From: Wolfiporia cocos
Lineage: Eukaryota > Basidiomycota > Agaricomycetes > Polyporales > Phaeolaceae
DNA: 64,000 nucleotides
Assembly: GCA_029448655.1 (NCBI GenBank)
Contig: JACCLO010000004.1
Span: 1,674,001 to 1,738,000, forward strand
Direction of reading: 5' to 3'
Position numbers and translations under genes: made by a program. The notes under the pieces were generated by a model that made no database searches, was not told where the DNA came from, and was given only the letters and a program-made list of their open reading frames with translations. Below, one piece after another: positions 1 to 11,607 of the stretch; within the stretch, counting starts at the first letter, position 1, and each line of letters begins with the position of its first letter.

Positions 1-2810
1 GCAGCGATGCGCTTCTTCGGCAAGTCGAGCAGCGTCATGCTCGTGCAGACCGCGCTCGATGCGAAGCCCGCGCCGCCGCCCGACGAAGGCCCGCCCCGCG
101 AGCGCGAAAAGGTCGACCCGTACGCCGTCCCGAACAATGGGCGCCGGATGGAGTTCTGGCGGCCGCACCCGGTAGGTATCTGGCCTTTGATGACGAGTAC
201 GAGGGGGCAGCTGACCGTGTTGCCTGTGCCGTCAGTGGCTGCAGCGCGCCCCGGACGAAGAGGCGCGCCCGCACCCGGCGACGTCCTTCCCCGAGGAGGA
301 CCTCATGGACGACTTGATCGACCTGTACTTCACGAACATCAACATCTACATGCCGCTGCTGCACCGGCCGACGTTCGAGCAGCAGATTGGCGACGGCCTG
401 CACCTGCGCGACGAGGGCTTCGGCTCGACGGTGCTGCTCGTGTGCGCGGTCGGCGCACGGTACTCGGACGACCCGCGCGTGTTCCTGAAGGACTATCCCG
501 ACAACACGCACTCGGCCGGGTGGGAGTGGTTCACGAAGGTGAACACGATGCGCAGGTCGCACTTTGAGGTGCCGCGGCTGTACGATCTCCAGATCTGCTG
601 CGTATGTAGCGGCGTGGCTCCTGAGCACACAGTGGACCCGGCTGATCTGACCCGGCTCGTAGTTGACGGCGTTTTTCATCGACTGCACCTATGCGCCAGG
701 GGCGAGCTGGACGGTGATCGGCATAGGGATCCGCATGGCACAAGACGTGGGTGCTCACCGGAAGAAAGTCTATAATCGGGTACCCATGGTAGAAGAAGAA
801 CTTTGGAAGCGTGCATTCTGGTAAGCAAATTGGCTGTCTGCCACGAGAGCATAGATTCGACCATGGCATCTTAGGATACTCGTCGTCATGGATCGCTCGA
901 TTAGCTCTGCTCTTGGTCGTCCGTGCGCAATGCAAGACGAAGAGTGAGCACCACATCCGAGTTTATGTGTTCTTCGTTAGTTTACAAAAGTACTTCCAGC
1001 CTTGATCTTGAGTTCCCAGTAGAATGCGATGACGAATACTGGCTAAATCCCGACCCCGAACTTGCATTCAAGCAGCCCAAGGGCAAACCGTCCAAAGCGG
1101 CATTCTTCAATTGCTTCCTCAGGCTGCACCAAATCCTTGCATTCGCTCAGCGCACAGTGGTGGGTGGTGCGTCCGGTATTTGGCTCACCTCAACATTGAA
1201 CACGATGTGCAGTATTCCAATAGAAAGTTCAAGGCGATGGTAGGACTAGTAGGACAGAATTGGGATGAGAAGCTTGTGACGGAGCTAGATTCTGCGCTCA
1301 ACAAGTGGCTTGATTCTGTGCCGGATCATCGTAAGCTGCAATAGCGATGACAAGCATTGAGACTCGCTTATCGCACCTCTCAGTGCGTTGGGATCCAAGT
1401 AGAGAAGACATTATATTCTTCAACCAGTCCGCACACCTTCACGCCGTATTCTACGACCTGCAAATCTTCGTCCACCGGCCGTTCATCCCCTCTCCCCGCA
1501 GCTCCTCGCCGACCTCATTCCCCTCGCTGGCGATCTGCACGAACGCCGCTCGCGCGTGCACGCATATCATGTGGACGCAGTATCAGCGTATGAACGCGGC
1601 GCTGCAGCAAGGCGCGGTAGGTCGCACTACTTCGCGAGTCAATCGTCAACCTCAGATAGGTTCTCGGCTGAAGGTCGCGCTGTTCACGTGCGGAATCGTG
1701 CTGCTGCTCAGCCTCTGGGGCCGCAAACGCGCGGGAATGAAGCTGGACGTTGCGACGGAGATGGCCGACGTGCACAAGTGCATGGACATGCTGCACAACC
1801 TGGAGCATCGGTGAATGCGGTACTCGTGCTGTTCCTGCTGCGTGCTGACGAACTGATAGGTGGCACATCGCTGGTAAGATGTGGTATGTAGGCACTACTC
1901 GTTGATGGCCGTACGCTCAACCGCCTCAGGGATGTCCTTTGCGAGTTGGCGCATGTTGGCGATCTGCCACTACCGGACGGAGTCCCGTCCCGGAAGCGTC
2001 CGCGAGAATCCGAGACTCTTGAGGAGCGACAGTCTTCGTCGTATCTCACACATATCTTCTCGCCAACACACCAAGGTCAGCCATCAGACAATTTGACGAC
2101 AGCGGCCCAGAACCAAGGCGCATCAGGGACATCTTCATTGAACGGGCAACAGCAAGCAGCGCCCCAATGGATGCAGCAGATGGGCGGCGCCACAACGAGT
2201 GCTCAATACACCAATGGTGGCGCGATCAATGGGCCTTCAGCATTCGGGCGGACGTTCACCATGCAACCTCCAAATGAGCCCCCTGGAGGGACTTTATACT
2301 CTAGCCTCGACTTCGCAGCCAACCCAACATGGATGAACACCCGGCCTCCGACGCTCGCTCAGACGTCCGAATTAGTAGCCTGTATGACAGCGCAGGCGCC
2401 GCCGGAACCTCAATATGTCGCCCCGCAAGCCGCCCCGCAAGCAACAGCCGGGTACAACTCCGGTGCATTCGACCCTACCGTTGCCTCAATCTTGGCCATG
2501 AGCGATCCAAACGCTTGGAACTCACTGTTGACCGCACCTGCACAGCCTCAAATGGCACCTGCGCAAATGGCACAGACCGCCGCTAGCACTGGATATAGTG
2601 CTGCGCAGGCATCACAAACCCAAAGCAACCAACCGCCGCCATCTGCATTCAGTGACAGCACGCTTGCAATGTGGTCAAACGTCCCGTTCGGGTTCGAGTG
2701 AGTCTTACGACTGTCATAGAATCACATCTGATGACCGATTGCGCAGATGGGGCGATTGGGATACATACCTGAGCGCCATGAGTGATCTGAACAACCCGAT
2801 GGGCGCGTAG
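1..2810 (+). CDS. Fungal-specific transcription factor, 3' part (11 exons)
   Basis: The reading frame enters from the left edge, so the start and any Zn2Cys6 DNA-binding domain lie outside. Exons by splice and reading frame: 1-171, 236-601, 663-820, 875-943, 1000-1159, 1213-1330, 1384-1616, 1674-1810, 1860-1883, 1930-2697, 2747-2810; together 755 codons plus TGA... the last exon ends in TAG at 2808-2810. The order MPLLHRPTFEQQI, IGIGIRMAQDVGAHRK, LGRPCAM and PVECDDEYW is the signature of the fungal_trans (middle homology) domain of nuclear Zn2Cys6 regulators. The last 260 residues are rich in Gln, Ala and Pro, as in an activation domain, and end in WGDWDTYL. The 24-nt exon 1860-1883 and its donor at 1884 are needed to join WHIAG to WDVLCELAHVG. 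The intron after 1616 is uncertain: 57 nt (to 1673) is preferred, 39 nt or read-through also keep frame. Target genes cannot be told. Confidence 0.85.
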
Positions 2811-3505
2811 ACGCATGACTGCTTGCCACCGCTTCCTCTCACCGTATACATGTACTGTATTATTATGTAATACCACACACTACACTTGTTAACACTTTGG
2901 ATTTTGCCACATACTCTTAAGCCCACGATGATGTGGCATGCAGTTTTCTAGGCTATAGGGCTGCGTGCTGCTACAATCCTTGCAACGCCGTCCCAGGATC
3001 TGTAGCTGTTAGGCTGGAGAGACTTCACATCGGTTCATGCATCTGTGAGGTTCCGGCTGCAATCTAATAATTTCCTGAGTGCAAATCAGAGTAGTGACCA
3101 GTGACAACCGGCAAGTATGAATTGTCACTAGCACTATATTACATCAAAACTGCATGTAGAGCGTAGCCTGCCACTATAGATATCATCTCTGAAATCTTTT
3201 AAACACAAAGTAGCCACGTCGCGTCCAGGCTATTCAGTCATTGTAGAAGTCAAAGGATGGCATGTGGCGTGGAAGCACCCAGTGACCTACACTAAATGCT
3301 CGTCAATTTAAGGTTGTCGGATACTATTTCTCCAGTGAAAAACAGATATATCCCGGATATACCCATAAGCATCAAATTGTTGATAGGCGTATGATGACTG
3401 ACAGATAGCTAGCTGGTCCACGAACATTGATCTTCCAATATGATGGTGAGAGAAATATTTACGATAGCGGGAAGACAATGAAATGCACCAAGAGGATCCT
3501 GATCG
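2811..3505. other. Intergenic, nothing recognised
   Basis: Between the transcription factor stop and the minus-strand gene. Only short frames; AT-richer than the coding region to its left. It should hold the 3' untranslated regions of two convergent genes, but no element was recognised. Confidence 0.5.
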
Positions 3506-4551
3506 TCATAATCTTGTCTGCTCAGCAGCAAATCGCGTGGTTGCTAAACTGACATACAAGTCGCCATCTGGGAGCCATATGATCTTCTGCAAGTAGAAAT
3601 CATCTAACGTAAGATTTGGAAACGTTCCAATGGCCCATAATGCCAGCGAATCCCGGCATTCAACTTCTCTGTACTCCTGGTAATGGAATGAACATGTCAC
3701 CAACGAACAACAGTATCGATACTATACCTTGATCATGCTCTCTAGCCCTTGAGCTATTATTTTTGACATCTCTCTCAGAGTTCGTGAAAAATTGAAACCG
3801 TCATCGCGGCTCAATTTGGACTGAGTTGTGTCAATTGGTCTGTAGTATGGTTCATATCCGGGAAGCTGCAGCAACGCGCCTCAGCAAACCATCCGGAATT
3901 TAGTGAGGAACAATCCGCATTTACCCAAAATCTCATCACTGCTTGGGTTGCGCCGCTTGCCTCGGTAACTACAGCCTCCTCCCCTCTTTCCAAAAGTGAT
4001 AGCTCTGCTGATAAATGGCAACCCAGGTGTAAACCCTGTCTTCCTCTCACAAAATATACTGCCACTTCTTCGTATGATATTTCAGCCAGGGGCGTGTGAA
4101 GTGGAACAGTAATCAACTATAATTGCAGAACAGGGTATGTCATGAGTCTCAACAAAAGATTCTCGCAGATAGATGTACATACCTGCTTGACCCAAGAGCT
4201 TCCCCCGGCTGTTGCAGTATGAAGTTTCTCTTTAGCATCGATGCAATGGACGGTATTCTGTGGTGCAAGGGCATCAAGACTGCGGAGGTCGGATAGGACA
4301 TCGGGTGTACTCCGGCTACCATAGGTTTTATAATAAGATAGATTTTCAACCGGTGGTGACACTTTGTATCCGCGCCAGGTTGCTCTATTAATAATGTCGA
4401 TCAAGTGACATGTCTCATGGTGGGTGAGAAGCGTATTTGTAGCTCCAAACACCGGGATATCAGGCAAGTATGCTGGCACATGAACAGAACATTGAGGAAA
4501 ATTCTTGAATCCATGAGACAGCCGCGACGTCATGTTGAGAACTGTGAAGCT
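3506..4551 (-). CDS. Uncharacterised family protein A (minus strand)
   Basis: Four phase-0 exons read on the minus strand: 4551-4183, 4116-3925, 3820-3728 and 3676-3506 (TGA 3508-3506), with donors gtatgt, gtaaat and gtatag and CAG/TAG acceptors. The visible protein is 274 residues; the start lies upstream and may include 4669-4624 (MYSVLHERTGPEVIK). The C-terminal half (VYFVRGRQGLHL, VMRFW, then LALWAIG and LTLDDFYL) lines up with the two plus-strand genes at 20.5 and 26.0 kb, so three members of one family occur in 23 kb. The pattern of a W-containing exon junction followed by W-[RA]-x-G-x(4-5)-L-x-D is the shared core and resembles a family I recall from Agaricomycetes that has no assigned function. 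No signal peptide or membrane segment is evident in this part. Confidence 0.65.
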
Positions 4552-4908
4552 CTGAAAAAAAGAACACTGCTCCAGTCCAGGCTCTCGTGCGCGCGATGCT
4601 GGGCAGATACTGAAAGAGAACACCCTTTATAACTTCGGGTCCCGTACGTTCATGCAGTACAGAGTACATGAGGATATCGCTCCACTGCGCAGCATTGCTT
4701 CCTTACATAGAGCAAAGTATATCCATTATTCTGGATGGTAGTCAAAAACGTACCGGACAGTGTGGTAGCGATTCATGAGACAGGAGCAACGTGAAACCCT
4801 TGTGTGGATAGGTATCATCATCGCGGGATAATATCCTAGTGGATATTCTTCCCGCGTCTCCCGCACGTGCAAACATAGCGCAGTACCTGAATGCACTTGG
4901 CATCATTA

Positions 4909-5241
4909 CAGCTATTTCGGAAATTCATGACACAGCGCGTTTTCTCGATCGTGTCAACTAATAAGGAAACTGCCGTTTTCAGTATGTGGCTGTAGCGCGC
5001 CGCAGTGCCTAGCTATGGCACATCCTAGTCCTCATGCTCATCAAAATGATATAAGCAGCACCTTCAACAGACATTATTGAGCAACAGAGTCAGTGAACGC
5101 AGAGCAAAGTGTACACAAGTTAGGTAGAGCTTGTCTCTCAAGCAGTATTGGCGCTCTAGCCACATACCCGAAATAGTAGCTTCCTTATTGGTTGACACAT
5201 TCGAGAAAAACGCGCTGTATCATGAATTTCCGAAATAGCTG
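4909..5241. mobile_element. Tc1/mariner-type MITE, 333 bp
   Basis: Two inverted arms of about 65 bp face each other. The left arm starts CAGCTATTTCGGAAATTCAT at 4909 and the reverse complement of the right arm starts with the same 20 bases at 5241. Both ends are flanked by TA (4907-4908 and 5242-5243), the target duplication of Tc1/mariner elements. There is no coding capacity. It lies between the exon at 5311-5759 and the exons below 4669, so it may sit in an intron or just upstream of the minus-strand gene. Confidence 0.8.
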
Positions 5242-5310
5242 TAATGTCAGTAAAATTATCCCTGTTTCAAATTCAATCGAAGTCAGGCTCCATGCCTGGA
5301 GTAACATACC

Positions 5311-5759
5311 GGATATTCTAGTATTGTGACGATATTGATAACGCGAGCACAACATAGGTCCGTATAGCGGAGCAAGTTATCAGGTCGCAAGCATTTCGGA
5401 GGCCATTGTCCGGTGTGTAAAAGCTGATACGGATATTGCTTAATTTCAACAACCACATGTCTGAATGAAGGTGCCAGTGAATTTCTGGAACAGACTTTCC
5501 ACGCTGCGGGCACAGGTTCGGGCGTAGTCTGCAAAGCTAAGCCAATGTGCATCTGCGCTTGGATATCAACGATTCGCAGAACAACTATTATGTCTAACAT
5601 AGAGTACCCGGCGTTTGTACACAATTGTAACTTGAACATTCGACTCATATCATCGCTAGGAGCATGTGACTTGTGGAACGCCTTTCGTTTTAACCAATTA
5701 ATCGCGGGATCAGGTGAGCATATTGTCAACAGAGAAGTACAAGATATTTCGGACAGCAA
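5311..5759 (-). CDS. Unrecognised minus-strand exon
   Basis: A reading frame running down from 5759 reaches a good donor, CCG/gtatgt, at 5310. It includes MLDIIVVLRIVDIQAQMHI and HVVVEIKQYPYQLLHTGQWP and has an even protein-like composition. It could be the 5' exon of family gene A, with the MITE in the following intron, or a separate gene. The start codon is not settled and no domain was recognised. Confidence 0.35.
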
Positions 5760-5984
5760 TCCATTGCCGTTTCAGGATTTGTCGCGAGAGGGCGTGGAGA
5801 CTGGCAGCATAGGCTCTGAAAAGTGAGTATATAAATGTGCTGGAGCTTATCGATATCCATCGGAACGCTTCGTGCGGCATTAACTGACGCCGCCTATCCG
5901 GGGTGCTACTATTGGAATGATTGCTTTACTGAGGCAGCACTGCTATGCATACCGGCGGCGGAGCGAGGATCTCACATATAATCA

Positions 5985-6430
5985 CAGCATAAAATGGGAC
6001 AGATCGTACGTACCTACGCCGTGCGTTTGTAACCCATCCAGACGAAGTCCCTGGAGTCCGAAAGGGAGCACGTAGCCTCACGAGTGGGCGCCTTCCCGTG
6101 AATTTCGGCAAATTGTTCCCCTACTTAAAAGGAGTTGATTGGCTAGAAATTTAAGGAATCTGATGAAATGTGCACGTGCAATTTCCGTGGTACAAAAGTA
6201 GTGGTGACCAAGCGCCCCACACCATAGTACCGACTCGTGAGGCTTGAGTACCTCATACTTCTCTGATTGCAGAGCAATCGCAATTTTTCACAACGACGGC
6301 ATCTGTCGAAATTCACAGGTAGGCACCCACTCATGAGGCTATGTGCTCCCTTTTGGACTTTGTCTGGATAGGTTCAGACACACGGCGTAGGTACGTACAA
6401 TCCGTCTCCTTTTATGCTAATGGTGACTTA
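5985..6430. repeat. Fold-back repeat (inverted arms 5985-6110 and 6310-6430)
   Basis: The block with CCCGTGAATTTCGG, CCAGACGAAGTCCCTGGAG and GTACGTACCTACGCCGTG (5985-6110) returns inverted at 6310-6430 with about 85 percent match by eye and a 200-bp spacer. A third copy is at 30607-30810. Read on the minus strand, two copies encode a similar peptide (PFRTPGTSSGWVT), so the unit may once have been coding. RNA across it could fold into a hairpin of about 110 bp. Confidence 0.65.
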
Positions 6431-8552
6431 TCTGCCCATACCACCCCGATTATCAGTCCCCTGACTCCCGACATCCCCCGCCTTGTGTGGTTTGCCGAGA
6501 ACCTGCCACTGCCTTCAATAACGCATCAGACTCAGGATCTATGCTTGCAGATTGTCGCCAGGAGTGATGCCTGAAACCCGAAGAAGGAGCAAAGCACCCT
6601 TCATGAGCTGGATGGAGACAATGGGCCGTGTCGGCACAAATATATCTAGATCAGATTTACGTGAGCTGCAAATCTTGTTAATTTGTGATCTGCCACTTGA
6701 TTGGGATAGCCAGGTAGCGATAGAGCCCTGCTGACATTGGATTGGAGTTGTGTATGCCTCGGTCACTAATGAGTGCACCTACCGGAACTCAGACATGTTG
6801 GCTTACTCTGAATGGTAACTCATCCACTGATATACATCACTCACATTTTGGCACAGGTTTGCCATGTGCTTTCTGGTGCCGGCTTCTTTATCCATGGAGG
6901 CATTTTGCCTTTTGAAAGTCAGGATTGAGAGAAAAACAGATATAAATTGGAAATTAAATCTTGAAAAATATGCATCCATTCATGTGGACAAGACTTTAAG
7001 CCTTTGCCGCATGGCACATCTCAATGCCATCCTGTCCGGAAATATGCTGTCCCCAAAAATCTTTGTTTGTAGCAATGTGGCTGCTGCCATCACGTAGCCA
7101 AGAACCTATTGCATAGGAACAGCTGATTTGCTAAGGCCGACAGCTATTTCGGTACATTTTCCGCATTCCTAGGGTGTCTGTATAGGCTGCAACTGTGATA
7201 GCTGTGCAAAAAGGCAAGAGTTATGAAGAGGGTAGGATGATATATGAGGCCTTGAGGTGACACTTATTTCTCTAGCAGCAGAAGCATGAAGTTTATCAAC
7301 CCGTTTGGGCAATTACACAGCCGTGCACAGTCAGCCATCCTTGAAACTAAGGTACGTCTTCTATGACTTGAAAATGTCATATGTAAGATACTGCATTGCA
7401 GATATCAAAGACAGTGCTCTTGCACAGTAATAGGGATATTCCATACTCAACAGTGTCTGAAATCACAAATCCTGCAACATGCTATGAGACTGCACCACTA
7501 TGGGCAGCAGAAGGTTTGCTCATTTGCTAACTTGCTCATTCTGGCTTCCACACGATAGAACCTCAGGCCAGACATGGGTCCTCAAATCCAATGCAACAAC
7601 ATGAAAATCTCCAGTCAAGTCCACAGAGATGTTCAAATATCTGGTCAACAGGTCCATCTACCCAAATAATCAGCACCATGGGGTGTAAGGTAGACACCAC
7701 CAGGAACCAGCACGTGTTATGTAAGCCACAGGCACCAACATTTGAAGGGTTTCTTCCACCAACCACAAACACATCAGAAGCAGAGTATTTGCTAGGATTG
7801 ATATCTCTGCATGCATAGCTCAAGCCCCAGGAAGTAGAATCTCCTAATATGTGCTTGATGTTAAGCTATTTCATCAGAAGGGAAATTTCAAAATGCATTT
7901 CTCACCATGCCGAACAGGGTAGTGTTGTGATGGTCCGGCTTCATAGCTGCAAGCTGACCAGACTGAGTCAGACTGTAGCCAAGCCGCCCCTCATGAATGG
8001 CAAATGGCTGGTCTGGCTTCTCAGTTGGTCAGCCGTGGCTACAGAACTGCTCAAGCCATGGCTACAGCCCCAATATGGTAGGTAATCTCTGGAACATCTC
8101 CTACAACCTCAAAATCTCCTTGAGATGACTACCAAAGTGCTGGAGTCATGTTAACTGATGTTTCCTCTACTGTATTGATATAATAAACATCACTACTATG
8201 AAGCTAGCTTCTTGGTGAGTTGACAGGGATGTCATGATGTCACAATATGTTACAATCTGTCACAAATGTGCTGTCACAAATGAGCTCCTTGTGCCCTGAG
8301 CTCTGCCTCACCATTGGACTAGCAACTTAAGTCATAAAGACATCAAGTATGCAAATATAATACATATACTAGACATTCCCAATGGTAATACTCAGAGATG
8401 AGAGCAGGAGCACTTCAAAAAAGCGGATTAGAAACCGGCTACAACAGCTCAGCCATAGCTGAACCATCACCAGACCAGACCGTGCATTATCTTGGCACCT
8501 AGTCATGGGAATAAGCTGATGGATAGCTGTAGCCACTAAAGCTGTGTCATAG
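6431..8552. other. No recognised gene
   Basis: Only short frames occur, the best being 6864-7097 and 7591-7818 on the plus strand, neither resembling a known family. Short imperfect inverted motifs of the CTGGTC and GGCTACAG type occur around 7940-8070. I see nothing else in this stretch. Confidence 0.4.
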
Positions 8553-8780
8553 GCCAATTTCAATGCCTTTAGACACAATCCTTTTCCAAACCCTGCTCAC
8601 ACTAAAACCAAACCATAACAGTGCCAGAGCACCTCTAAGTAGCAATCCCGAAGCCCAGCTGGAACCCAATGCCATAGCTAGTAGAAGCCCCATACTCATA
8701 CACCACCAGGGCACTAGCTACTTGACCCCACAAGCATCACCAGCCACATCTAAAACCTAATCCCAAGCACCAACTCTGTT

Positions 8781-9396
8781 TAGTGATGTGCAAAGCACGG
8801 CTCAAAGCCGTGAGCCGGGCCTGGCCGAGCCGACTTAAGCCGGGCCGAGCCGAGCCTGGGGGGGCAGCTTAAGATGGCTCAGGGCCCGGCTTGGATCGTG
8901 AGCCGGCCGTAGCCGAGCCCTGAGCCGGCGGCTTTAGGCGTGCAGCTGTGGTGTTGTTAGAGTTAGCGAAAATGGGCCCTTTGGTTTAAGATTTTGCATC
9001 AATTCACCTTATATGATCTCAACGACCATTACAATGACTTGTGATCTGCTAACACGGTGCGGAACATTGTGACTACTGTTGCGATTGGGGTTGTGATCGA
9101 GATCTGTATTTTCGGTCAACATCATAAGCAGCTGTAAAAACACTTGTAGATCAGAATAACAACAAATAGTAGACATATAAGCATTCTGAATATGTTGTGC
9201 TGCCATTTGAGCTGCACAAGCCAATAATTCCGAGGTCCTACATGATTACCCATAAGCCCTGGCCTGAGCCTGAGCTGGGCCCAAGCCGGCCTGAGCCGTC
9301 AAGGAGGGCCCGGCTTGACATTCCGCTGAGCCCAAGCCCTTCAAAGCCGGGCCCAAGCCCTGGGCTTTGAGCCGAGCCGTGCTTTGCACATCACTA
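8781..9396. mobile_element. hAT-type non-autonomous element, 616 bp
   Basis: It starts TAGTGATGTGCAAAGC and ends CTTTGCACATCACTA, with a perfect 8-bp target duplication ACTCTGTT (8773-8780 and 9397-9404). Both ends carry dense GCCGGGC and AAGCC subterminal motifs. The AT-richer middle has no transposase. The terminal sequence and 8-bp duplication are those of hAT elements. Confidence 0.85.
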
Positions 9397-9631
9397 ACTC
9401 TGTTGTCCAGTCCAAAGTCCCAGTCATGAAGCCATACAAGTAGGCAATGAACCAGGCAGTGCACCCAACCCAGCCAACCCCAGCTGCCAGACTCCACCAT
9501 TCACCAATGCCATCCTAAGAAGCCCGCGTCAAGGCTACACAAGACTCCTGGCTAGGACCCCAAGCACATGTCCACCCAATCAACCATCTCCAACACCTCT
9601 CGTCTCTGACAAACCCTTGCCATTACAGGTG

Positions 9632-10341
9632 AGGGACTTCAGTCAATTATCTTAATCTGCCAACTGCCCTTCACTTAAGAAATCGCAGTTGCGAGCTAGG
9701 TTTGCACACAGATTAATCTACTGTGACAATAAAATGGTACATCCAGGATTCGAACCAAGGACCTTAGCACAGATGAGAATAAGAGCATCGCAGCATACAT
9801 TAGCCAACTGAGCTACAGTGCAACTAGTATTTCCACACTTTAAAATATATATATATATATATATATATAGAGTATTCTGTAAACTTCATTTTCGCAGTTT
9901 TAACATCTTCCATAACACAAATACAAATGAATCTGCCTCTAAAGACCTGTGATTCCAGTGTATTCAACTTTCCCATTGTGAGTTGCTCCAGGTCAGGCAT
10001 GGTAAAACAAGCTACCACTATCATTGATTTCTTTACGCTTGTTGTAGCAGTTAGTTGCCTTGATGATTTGCGGAAATTGTGTGTAAACTTTGCATTATAT
10101 ATATTTTGATTGGTTAAATGTAATTGTTGTCACTATGGCTCAGTTGGCTGATTATGCTGCAATGCTGTTATTCTCATCTGTGCTAAGGTCCTTGGTTTGA
10201 ATCCTGGATGTACCATTTTATTGTCACAATAGATTGATCTGCTGCAGCTAGCAGATTAATTTGTGTGCAAACCTAGCTTGCAACTGCCATTTCTTAAGCG
10301 AAGGGCAGTTGGCAGATTAAGATAGTTGACTGAAACTCTAC
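9632..10341. mobile_element. tRNA-like MITE, copy 1 (710 bp)
   Basis: It starts AGGGACTTCAGTC and ends GACTGAAACTCTAC, inside a diverged 8-bp duplication (TACAGGTG / TACAGGCA). Arms of about 200 bp are inverted copies of each other, each carrying tRNA-like A and B boxes that read outwards. The core has a (TA)n tract and a 60-codon frame, 9927-10109, that also exists in the other two copies (28504-29219 and 56722-57437). No transposase is present. The family would need a hAT- or P-type enzyme acting in trans, judged from the 8-bp duplication. Confidence 0.8.
9735..9822 (-). promoter_or_regulatory. tRNA-like Pol III promoter in MITE arm
   Basis: Read on the minus strand, TAGCTCAGTTGG (9815-9804) fits the A-box consensus and GGTTCGAATCC (9756-9746) fits the B box, 47 nt apart, followed within about 10 nt by TTTT. 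The acceptor, D and T stems do not pair properly, so this is a tRNA-derived promoter and not a tRNA gene. Confidence 0.7.
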
Positions 10342-10514
10342 TACAGGCATAGACTAATACCCTGGCCATTACAGGCCCTAGACCTACGAATGCACCCTGA
10401 CCAACGAGAACCACCAGTTGAGGGCTAATCCAATATGTCACTGATCGATGAGAACCACCAATTGCCATACATCACCCATGACACAGTCTTACCTGACTGT
10501 GCAACTGGCCTCTA

Positions 10515-10986
10515 TGACACAGACTCACTCTGGGTCTACGGCCTATTGAGGCGTACCAGCACCGCTGGCTAGCACGGGGTACGGTGTCCTGAGTGTCGCG
10601 TACGATACTGCCTCAGAGACGGGAACACAGACTAGCACGGGGATATAGGGCAGAGGCCCTCGATCGTTGGTCGGCCTAGGAGGCACGCAGAGGAGAGGTT
10701 GAGTATGAGGGACACGCCCCAACGTTACAATAACTGTTCTGAGGCTAATCCTCAGAACGCAACAGACTATATACATGATTGACAACACTTGTGCTAAGCC
10801 TACCCTAAAGGAGGCCCTACCGCTACGCACCCGTTAACTAACGCTGGTAGATAAGATAGCTAAGTGTCCATGTACTAATCTATAAGTCAGGTGACCATAG
10901 GGGAGATCATGTGATAGGGGGACGTAGATACGTGAGTTCGACCCCGGCGTATGGCAATATAGAGTCACGTAATGGAATCCGTGACA
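10515..10986 (-). repeat. TRIM LTR (3' LTR of the element)
   Basis: 472 bp. On the minus strand it holds a TATATA box followed about 33 nt later by AGAACAGTTATT (10740-10729), which can pair with the primer site. A GTTCTGAG/CTCAGAAC hairpin overlaps that point. Confidence 0.85.
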
Positions 10987-11594
10987 TTACCTCCGCTTTA
11001 GAGAGATCGTCGTCCTCGACGAGGGATGTTGTACCTTAGTTGGTGGACGCGGTACGCACGGGCACGTCGGGTTACCAAGCCGAATGAGGGAGAACTGGGG
11101 TGAGCAGGGAACATCGCCGCGTTGCGGTCCACAGGCTCAGCGTCTCACGGTGCAGGCGTGGTGCGTCGCAGAACTGGGTACCTCCGCTTAATGACACAGG
11201 GTACTCTTCGACCAATATCCCTGGTGGGCCCGCTCTGGGGGATACAGGGTGTCGGGGAATAGTCGCCCGTCGGATATCGTATAGTCGCTATCGTTGAAAA
11301 TGACCTGCCGATGTGGGGTTACGCCGAAGCGCTTCGCATACCCACCGGTCATAGGGGTGTCGCAGCCCAGGAGGTACGTCTAGGGTACGTACGAGTCTCC
11401 AAGCTATCCGTTAGGAGGGCGGACTTCGTCTTCCACTCCTCAGTAGGCCGTCGTCAAGGCAACGCTTATAGTGGGGGCTGGCATACGACTGCCGACCTCT
11501 GTTCAGGAGGCTGCCCCGCCGCGTCGCACGACCTAAAGAGTGGGAAACCCACAGCCCCAAGCGCAAGAGCAAGCGCAAGGGGGGGTGGTAAAGT

Positions 11595-11606
11595 AGAACA
11601 GTTATT
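11595..11606 (-). promoter_or_regulatory. TRIM primer-binding site (self-priming type)
   Basis: One nucleotide beyond the 5' LTR, the minus strand reads AATAACTGTTCT. This is the exact complement of AGAACAGTTATT inside the LTR (11833-11822), located where transcription should start. No match to a tRNA 3' end is seen. Confidence 0.65.
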
Positions 11607-11607
11607 T

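Noticed and set aside
1617..1655. 39-nt intron in the transcription factor gene
   Set aside because: It is shorter than any other intron in the window; a 57-nt intron ending at 1673 or read-through explains the frame equally well.
7141..7160. Another end of the 4.9-kb MITE (CAGCTATTTCGG)
   Set aside because: Only 12 bases match, no TA flank and no partner end.
9735..9822. tRNA genes in the MITE arms
   Set aside because: The stems are degenerate and the anticodon arm has a loop of about 10 nt; only the promoter boxes are intact.
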